In this document: piece after piece, positions 59,541-64,000 of the stretch
How the letters are laid out: the number at the start of each line of letters is the position of its first letter
Position numbering within the stretch: the first letter of the stretch is position 1
Assembly: GCF_003710865.1 (NCBI RefSeq)
Contig: NZ_RHHO01000033.1
Coordinates: 62,001 to 126,000, forward strand
Length of the DNA stretch: 64,000 bases
Direction: 5' to 3'
Source: Brevibacillus borstelensis
GTDB taxonomy: Bacteria; Bacillota; Bacilli; Brevibacillales; Brevibacillaceae
The notes under the pieces: model-generated
The model's database searches: none
The model's input: the letters and a program-made list of their open reading frames with translations, nothing else
Told to the model about the DNA's origin: nothing
Program-made: the position numbers and the translations under genes

Positions 59541-60515
59541 TTATTGGTGCTTGTTATGTAATCGGTTCGAAATCTCATCCAGCGTGTGGATGATCGAAAA
59601 GAGCTGGTCGGAGGTAGCAGCCATCTGTTCAGCAGAAACAGTGGAAAAGGCTATCTGTTGGTCAATTTTTTGCAATTGGTTGGTAATCTTCAGCAGAGAT
59701 TGATGGATATGTTTGGAGGAGGCATTCGATTTATCCGCCAATTTTCGCACCTCATCCGCAACGACGGTAAAGCCGCGGCCGTGCTCGCCAGCTCTGGCAG
59801 CTTCTATGGCGGCATTGAGTCCAAGCAAGTTGGTCTGCGAAGAGACTTCCGAAACGAAGTCGCTGAGCTTTTCGATTTCTTCGTTGTGCGTTTTCAGAAC
59901 ATCCATGGAAAGGGCAATCTCTTCATTGCATTCGGCAAGCTTTGAAGCCGACTCGGCAAATACGGAAGAGATCCGAACGGCTTCCTGTGTCGTGGTCGTA
60001 AGCTCTGTTGCCATTTGCTCCATCCGCTGGCGATATGCCAAATTTTCTTCCATGGTATCCCCGATGTACTGCTCGAGAATGATGGCAGAATCAAAGAAAA
60101 CTCGTTTGCTAAGCGCGCGATAAAAGGCATGCCCATCAGGCAAGGCTTGGATTCTTTCAGCAAACAGGCGCAAATAGAGAGAGTATCCGCCCAGAAACCA
60201 GGAAGCGGACAACCCGATCTTGGCATGGATAGCGCCTATTTTTTGCCGAGTGTGTATATAGTCAGCATCAATGACGGTAGAAGAGAGAGATTCCAGGTAC
60301 CGCAGTTGTGTTTTCTTTAGTCTGTCTACAGTACTGTTGGTACGAATGAGTTGGTCGAGAATCGAGTGTCTCTCCAACTCCTGATAGAAACAGTCTACGA
60401 TCTCTTCCGAGTAAGTCTGAAAAAAGTCGCGATGTGAATGCAAAAGATTCAGATCGTCTTTTGTCAGGTCATAAAACGCGAGGAGTTGGCTCCATTTGTT
60501 CTCTAGCGTAACCAT
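59541..60515 (-). CDS. Globin-coupled methyl-accepting sensor (HemAT-like), short form
   Basis: A 324-residue soluble sensor. The N-terminal half (about 1-170) is a sensor globin, with proximal His97 in [12 protein letters not shown] and a distal-pocket Tyr44 (DCFYQEL). The C-terminal half is an MCP signalling domain containing the invariant hairpin tip [21 protein letters not shown] and [16 protein letters not shown]. subtilis HemAT has 432 residues; here the coiled coil is shorter, so methylation segments are reduced. It senses oxygen for aerotaxis or related control. The ATG follows AAAAGGGG. Confidence 0.9.
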   Translation of the reverse strand: MVTLENKWSQLLAFYDLTKDDLNLLHSHRDFFQTYSEEIVDCFYQELERHSILDQLIRTNSTVDRLKKTQLRYLESLSSTVIDADYIHTRQKIGAIHAKIGLSASWFLGGYSLYLRLFAERIQALPDGHAFYRALSKRVFFDSAIILEQYIGDTMEENLAYRQRMEQMATELTTTTQEAVRISSVFAESASKLAECNEEIALSMDVLKTHNEEIEKLSDFVSEVSSQTNLLGLNAAIEAARAGEHGRGFTVVADEVRKLADKSNASSKHIHQSLLKITNQLQKIDQQIAFSTVSAEQMAATSDQLFSIIHTLDEISNRLHNKHQ

Positions 60516-60752
60516 GATGTGTGCCCCTTTTAGAAAAATAGAAAAATATATTCTCAAATTTTACCAGAGTTGAAAGTAGGATGAAACCCAAATTTTTCAT
60601 GCACGGGGTTGTCATTCCTTCTTCTCGAACTATTCCCGAATGTTTCTGATGCGAAACCTGATGGGTTTGGCACTGTGATTCAGCACAGTTTGGAGAATAA
60701 AATCGCAAGATCCGGGCATAATAAAAAATACGCTGTTAACAACCTTTTTCAT

Positions 60753-60780
60753 CCCCCCGCTTTGGCGGGGGCTTTTTTTT
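60753..60780 (+). terminator. Orphan terminator upstream of katA
   Basis: CCCCCGC-tttg-GCGGGGG followed by C and eight T. The nearest upstream gene is on the other strand and transcribed away from it. Confidence 0.85.
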
Positions 60781-60815
60781 GCTTTTTTACAGCAATCATT
60801 GTAACAATTACTTAT

Positions 60816-60830
60816 TTAAATTTATTATAA
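60816..60830. promoter_or_regulatory. Per-box-like operator of katA
   Basis: TTAAATTTATTATAA matches 13 of 15 positions of the PerR consensus TTATAATTATTATAA. It lies immediately upstream of the katA -35, where it could control peroxide induction. No perR gene is in the window. Confidence 0.6.
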
Positions 60831-60837
60831 AAAAGTA

Positions 60838-60865
60838 TTGATTTTATTTTGAGAAGTGTTATCAT
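60838..60865 (+). promoter_or_regulatory. Promoter of katA
   Basis: TTGATT (60838-60843), 16-base spacer, TATCAT (60860-60865), 37 bases before the ATG. Confidence 0.5.
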
Positions 60866-60902
60866 TTGTTTTGTAAGAACAAACTGGTGAGGTGAATAGG
60901 TG

Positions 60903-62366
60903 ATGAGTGCAAACAAGAACAACAACCTGACGACTAGCTGGGGTACTCCGGTCGGGGACAACCAAAATTCGATGACAGCCGGTTCCCGCGGTCCCACATT
61001 GATTCAGGATGTGCATCTGCTTGAGAAATTGGCGCATTTCAACCGGGAGCGCGTGCCAGAACGGGTCGTGCATGCCAAAGGCGCCGGTGCGCATGGCTAT
61101 TTTGAAGTCACAAATGACCTGACAGCGTACACCAAAGCTGCTTTCTTGTCAGAAGTAGGCAAACGTACACCTCTCTTTGTTCGCTTCTCGACGGTTGCAG
61201 GCGAGCTGGGCTCGGCCGATACAGTCCGCGACCCTCGGGGTTTTGCCGTCAAATTTTACACAGAAGAAGGCAACTATGATTTGGTAGGGAACAACACGCC
61301 TGTTTTCTTTATTCGGGACGCGATCAAGTTCCCGGATTTCATCCATACACAAAAAAGGGATCCGAAAACGCATTTGAAAAATCCGACAGCGGTATGGGAC
61401 TTCTGGTCTCTTTCCCCAGAATCCTTGCATCAGGTGACGATCTTGATGTCTGACCGCGGCATCCCTGCTACTTACAGACATATGCACGGCTTTGGCAGCC
61501 ATACCTTTAAATGGGTCAATGCAAAGGGAGAGGCCGTCTGGGTCAAATACCACTTCAAAACGGAACAAGGGATCAAGAATCTAACGCCCGAAACAGCGGC
61601 TCAAATTGCCGGTGAAAACCCTGACTATCATACAGAGGATCTGTTCAATGCGATTGAAAAAGGCGACTATCCTGCGTGGAGGCTATACGTGCAGATCATG
61701 CCGCTGGAGGATGCCAATACGTACCGCTTTGACCCATTTGATGTGACGAAGGTATGGTCGCAAAAAGACTATCCGCTGATCGAAGTGGGGCGCATGGTGT
61801 TGAATCGCAACCCGGAAAACTACTTTGCCGAGGTTGAGCAAGCGACATTTTCACCCGGCACGCTTGTTCCCGGCATTGAAGTGTCTCCTGACAAAATGCT
61901 GCAAGGACGCCTGTTTGCCTACCATGACGCACACCGTTACCGCGTAGGGACGAATCACCAGATGCTGCCGATCAACCGGCCGCGCAACGAGGTGAACAAC
62001 TATCAACGCGACGGACAGATGCGTTTTGATCAGAACGGCGGCGGCTCGGTATACTATGAGCCCAACAGCTTCGGCGGTCCGACGGAGGCGCCCGAGCACA
62101 AGCAAACGGCTTATCCGGTGTCAGGCTTGGCCGACAGCGTCGCCTATGATCGGGATGACCACTACACGCAGGCCGGAGATTTGTACCGGCTGATGAGCGA
62201 GGATGAGCGCGCGCGTCTGGTTCAAAATATTGTGAATGCGATGAAACCGGTGGCAAAAGAAGAAATCAAGCTTCGCCAAATCGGACACTTTTACAAAGCG
62301 GACCCCGAATACGGAACACGTGTTGCCGAGGGACTTGGCCTGTCTGTACCGGAAGAAGTGAAATAA
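60903..62366 (+). CDS. katA: Monofunctional haem catalase (KatA-type)
   Basis: A 487-residue small-subunit catalase converting hydrogen peroxide to water and oxygen. The active site is His57 (RVVHAKG) and Asn130 ([12 protein letters not shown]), and the haem ligand is Tyr340 ([14 protein letters not shown]). Length and style fit clade 3. The ATG at 60903 has GGTGAGGTG upstream. A Per-box-like site precedes it, and a 37-residue zinc-finger gene lies 64 bases downstream. Confidence 0.96.
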   Translation: MSANKNNNLTTSWGTPVGDNQNSMTAGSRGPTLIQDVHLLEKLAHFNRERVPERVVHAKGAGAHGYFEVTNDLTAYTKAAFLSEVGKRTPLFVRFSTVAGELGSADTVRDPRGFAVKFYTEEGNYDLVGNNTPVFFIRDAIKFPDFIHTQKRDPKTHLKNPTAVWDFWSLSPESLHQVTILMSDRGIPATYRHMHGFGSHTFKWVNAKGEAVWVKYHFKTEQGIKNLTPETAAQIAGENPDYHTEDLFNAIEKGDYPAWRLYVQIMPLEDANTYRFDPFDVTKVWSQKDYPLIEVGRMVLNRNPENYFAEVEQATFSPGTLVPGIEVSPDKMLQGRLFAYHDAHRYRVGTNHQMLPINRPRNEVNNYQRDGQMRFDQNGGGSVYYEPNSFGGPTEAPEHKQTAYPVSGLADSVAYDRDDHYTQAGDLYRLMSEDERARLVQNIVNAMKPVAKEEIKLRQIGHFYKADPEYGTRVAEGLGLSVPEEVK

Positions 62367-62430
62367 GACGGTCGGGACTGTCTGCTTCAGCCGTTTGGCA
62401 AAGCGGGAAATAACGAAGAGGTGAAAGACG

Positions 62431-62544
62431 ATGAACCTTCAAAAGGTGCTATGTCCGGTCTGCCAATCGGAAATCAGGTATTTGAAGCACAGCATTATTT
62501 GTGATTGCGGCATGCGGCTGAAGCCAAAACGGAAACGGGCGTAG
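62431..62544 (+). CDS. 37-residue zinc-ribbon protein
   Basis: A short frame beginning MNLQKVLCPVCQSEIRYLKH with a CxxC and, after 12 residues, CDCG, then a very basic C-terminus (KPKRKRA). The ATG at 62431 has GAAGAGGTGA upstream. The pattern is like a one-zinc ribbon; its position suggests co-transcription with katA. Confidence 0.6.
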   Translation: MNLQKVLCPVCQSEIRYLKHSIICDCGMRLKPKRKRA

Positions 62545-62580
62545 GCAAGATAGGCGCCTTTTGAGGGTGGATACGAGAGC

Positions 62581-62612
62581 AAAAAGACGCGGCAGCTTCA
62601 GCCTGCCGCGCC
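62581..62612 (-). terminator. Terminator of the yeeE-tusA-like operon
   Basis: On the minus strand GCGCGGCAG pairs with CTGCCGCGT, followed by CTTTTTG; it overlaps the end of the TusA-like gene. Confidence 0.75.
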
Positions 62613-62831
62613 TTTGCGTATCGTGATTTGCCACTGGGCATCATCGGTTTGTTCGAAGGAGACGACCTGATGTCCGTTTTTGACGGCCCATCGGGGCAAG
62701 CTTTCTGTCGCTTGCGTGCAGTCAAAATCGATGATCAGCTCCTGTCCCGGCGCCAGCTCCCTAATGGCGCTTTCCGCTTCGACCAGCGGGAAGGGGCAAA
62801 CCATGCCGATGACCTGCAAATGTTTTTTCAT
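62598..62831 (-). CDS. TusA/SirA-like sulfur carrier (YeeD/TsuB-like)
   Basis: A 77-residue TusA-fold protein with the sulfur-accepting Cys12 in the VCPFP motif. It lies downstream of a YeeE-type transporter gene on the same strand, as in the yeeE-yeeD (tsuA-tsuB) pair, where it supports thiosulfate uptake. The ATG at 62831 follows AAAGGAAG. It would work at the cytoplasmic face of the transporter. Confidence 0.88.
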   Translation of the reverse strand: MKKHLQVIGMVCPFPLVEAESAIRELAPGQELIIDFDCTQATESLPRWAVKNGHQVVSFEQTDDAQWQITIRKGAAG

Positions 62832-62886
62832 GCGGATTCTTCCTTTCTTAGAAGAGTATGAGGCAGTAAAAGCGTTGTGCCTGGCC

Positions 62887-62928
62887 GCAGCAAAACCAGT
62901 CGGCAGCAAAGCCGGTCGCAGCAATGCT
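62887..62928. repeat. Short tandem repeat, 16-base unit
   Basis: Units GCAGCAAAACCAGTCG, GCAGCAAAGCCGGTCG and a partial third. They lie in the spacer between the transporter and TusA-like genes. Confidence 0.6.
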
Positions 62929-62975
62929 AACTGCCAAAGCCCACGGCAGTCACAGTTTCGCGAGGGTAAAGCTTA

Positions 62976-63011
62976 CGATCGTCAATCTGCTACCGATCGT
63001 CAAACCGCTAC
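62976..63011. repeat. Tandem repeat, 18-base unit
   Basis: CGATCGTCAATCTGCTAC and CGATCGTCAAACCGCTAC, two differences, spanning the stop codon of the YeeE-like gene. Confidence 0.7.
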
Positions 63012-64000
63012 CGACTGGCTCGGGGCTGCTCCGCTGTTGGCTTTGCGTTTTCCGCGAATGATCACAAAATAGGTGGCAACCCAGGTGCCCAAAATGATGA
63101 ACAAGGTGGCGACCCAGCCCTGCCAGGTGAACAGCGACGTGTTGACCAGCCCGTTTCCGATGGTGCAGCCGCCGGCGATACTGGCGCCGAAGCCCATGAA
63201 CAGGCCGCCAAAGAAGTTGTTCCGGATCGTTTTGATGTCAGGCAGCCGCCAGCGGAACTCGCCGCTGCCCTTGGCAGCGACGTAGGAGCCAAGCGCGATG
63301 CCGATGACCAGAAATACAGCCCAGTCGAGAAATTTGATGTCGCCGGTCGTGATGTAACGCAAAAGGTTGCCGCTCGGAGTGGTAATGCCCAGTCCAAACA
63401 TGCGGCCGGTAGCTTCGCTCATCGGCCATGCCGCAATGGCGATTACGCCGACGATCAGTGCGGTCACAAACGGATGCCAGCGTTTTTCAAACAGCAGATG
63501 GGCAAGCCCTGTTTTTCGCCGTTTCAACGTCGGTACGGCGAAGGACGGCTGGCGCAAATGCCTCCAGACGATCAGCCCGACGAGAACAGCAAACAAGGCG
63601 ACGAGCACCCAAGGGGAAATCCCCAGAGTCGTATAGATAAACACATCCTCGCTCTTTTGTCCGGTCAAGGCATCGGAAGCCGGCTTTAAAACGCCCCATT
63701 TTGTCGCCACGGTCCCCAGCATGTAGGCGAACAGCGCGATCCAGCTGCCTAGTAGCCCTTCGCCCGCACGGTACCAGGTGCCGGTTGCGCACCCTCCGGC
63801 AAGGACGATCCCCAGGCCGAAGATAAATCCGCCTAGTGTCGCTCCGAGCCACGTGAACGGCACTTCCGAAAGCTGGATCAGGCCGAGGCCGGCCAGAGCG
63901 TAGACGCCGATGCTCTGAACGGCGATGGCAATCAAGACGGCGATGAACATGCGATTGTCCTTGACCAGAATGACATCGCGATAGGCGCCGACCACGCAAA
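63000..64000 (-). CDS. YeeE/YedE family thiosulfate transporter (TsuA-like), partial
   Basis: At least 332 residues of a polytopic membrane protein (about nine helices); the N-terminus lies beyond the right edge. Conserved cysteines occur in AGGCATGTW and AGGCTIGNG, and a third (CVVGAYRD) is encoded by the last complete codon before the edge; three such cysteines line the thiosulfate path in TsuA. The TusA-like gene 168 bases downstream is the usual partner. It likely imports thiosulfate for sulfur assimilation. Confidence 0.87.
   Translation of the reverse strand, partial: CVVGAYRDVILVKDNRMFIAVLIAIAVQSIGVYALAGLGLIQLSEVPFTWLGATLGGFIFGLGIVLAGGCATGTWYRAGEGLLGSWIALFAYMLGTVATKWGVLKPASDALTGQKSEDVFIYTTLGISPWVLVALFAVLVGLIVWRHLRQPSFAVPTLKRRKTGLAHLLFEKRWHPFVTALIVGVIAIAAWPMSEATGRMFGLGITTPSGNLLRYITTGDIKFLDWAVFLVIGIALGSYVAAKGSGEFRWRLPDIKTIRNNFFGGLFMGFGASIAGGCTIGNGLVNTSLFTWQGWVATLFIILGTWVATYFVIIRGKRKANSGAAPSQSVAV

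Larger units (their letters stand above)
60516..60902. other. Divergent region between the HemAT-like gene and katA, with orphan terminator
   Basis: 387 bases without a protein gene. It contains a plus-strand terminator at 60753-60780 with no gene before it, a dyad at about 60664-60690 (GCACTGTGATTCAGCACAGT), a Per-box-like site and the katA promoter. A small RNA is a possibility. Confidence 0.55.

Overview
The window is a chromosomal segment of a spore-forming, low-to-mid G+C Gram-positive bacterium. Most genes carry strong AAGGAGG-type ribosome binding sites, GTG and TTG starts are common, and intrinsic terminators are dense. A Spo0E-type phosphatase, a CotS/YutH-type coat protein and a menaquinone (futalosine pathway) radical SAM enzyme are present. 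Gene content and order repeatedly match the Bacillus subtilis yut, yum and yui neighbourhoods (YutE-YutF-YutG-YutH-YutI, YuzD, YuzB, YutJ, YutM, YumC, YumB, YuiA-YuiB-YuiC-YuiD-YuiE, YuiH). Together with the base composition this suggests Paenibacillaceae, most likely Brevibacillus. That assignment is inference from protein resemblance; no database was searched. No rRNA, tRNA, CRISPR array, transposase or prophage was seen.

Layout. 1-4.8 kb: a tyrosine/proline-rich repeat protein, a nitroreductase gene broken by a one-base frameshift, a dicarboxylate/amino-acid symporter, and class II fructose-1,6-bisphosphatase (glpX). 4.8-13.4 kb: yut-like block (HepT-like protein, SufR-like Fe-S regulator, HAD phosphatase, PgpA-like protein, coat protein, 2-hydroxyacid dehydrogenase, membrane-anchored hydrolase, Nfu scaffold), then mccA-mccB for reverse transsulfuration and YuzD. 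13.5-20 kb: secreted or membrane proteins of unknown role, a DinB-like protein, a TIMP-like protein and a YqeB-TetR pair. 20-25.3 kb: type II NADH dehydrogenase, YuzB, an MFS exporter, MqnE, Spo0E and a HesB/IscA protein. 25.6-28.9 kb: a GNAT remnant, an ECF sigma/anti-sigma pair and a stand-alone CuA lipoprotein. 29.1-34.1 kb: a polar amino-acid ABC importer, an IclR regulator and a RocB-like peptidase. 34.4-38.2 kb: a second ECF sigma module in which a secreted YcdB-like protein and a transmembrane anti-sigma-like protein share a domain. 38.2-43.7 kb: an MmyB-type regulator diverging from a FabF-like synthase, and a two-component system whose kinase is cut short. 44-57 kb: yum/yui block, interrupted by a lipoprotein gene flanked by two long palindromic elements. 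57-64 kb: a phosphodiesterase lipoprotein, a short HemAT-like globin sensor, catalase with a Per-box-like site, and a TsuA/TsuB-like thiosulfate uptake pair that runs off the right edge.

Themes. Fe-S and sulfur metabolism recur (SufR-like regulator, Nfu, IscA, mccAB, TusA/YeeE), as do respiratory redox proteins (two NDH-2 enzymes, YumC, MqnE, CuA lipoprotein) and oxygen/peroxide response (HemAT, catalase). The observations most worth following are the two roughly 200-bp multi-stem palindromes around 48.5 and 49.6 kb, two sigma-X-like promoter motifs with identical -35 hexamer and spacing, one of them in front of the YcdB/sigma operon, a 28-bp dyad between the MmyB-type regulator and fabF, the truncated histidine kinase, and an orphan terminator that may end a small RNA upstream of catalase.
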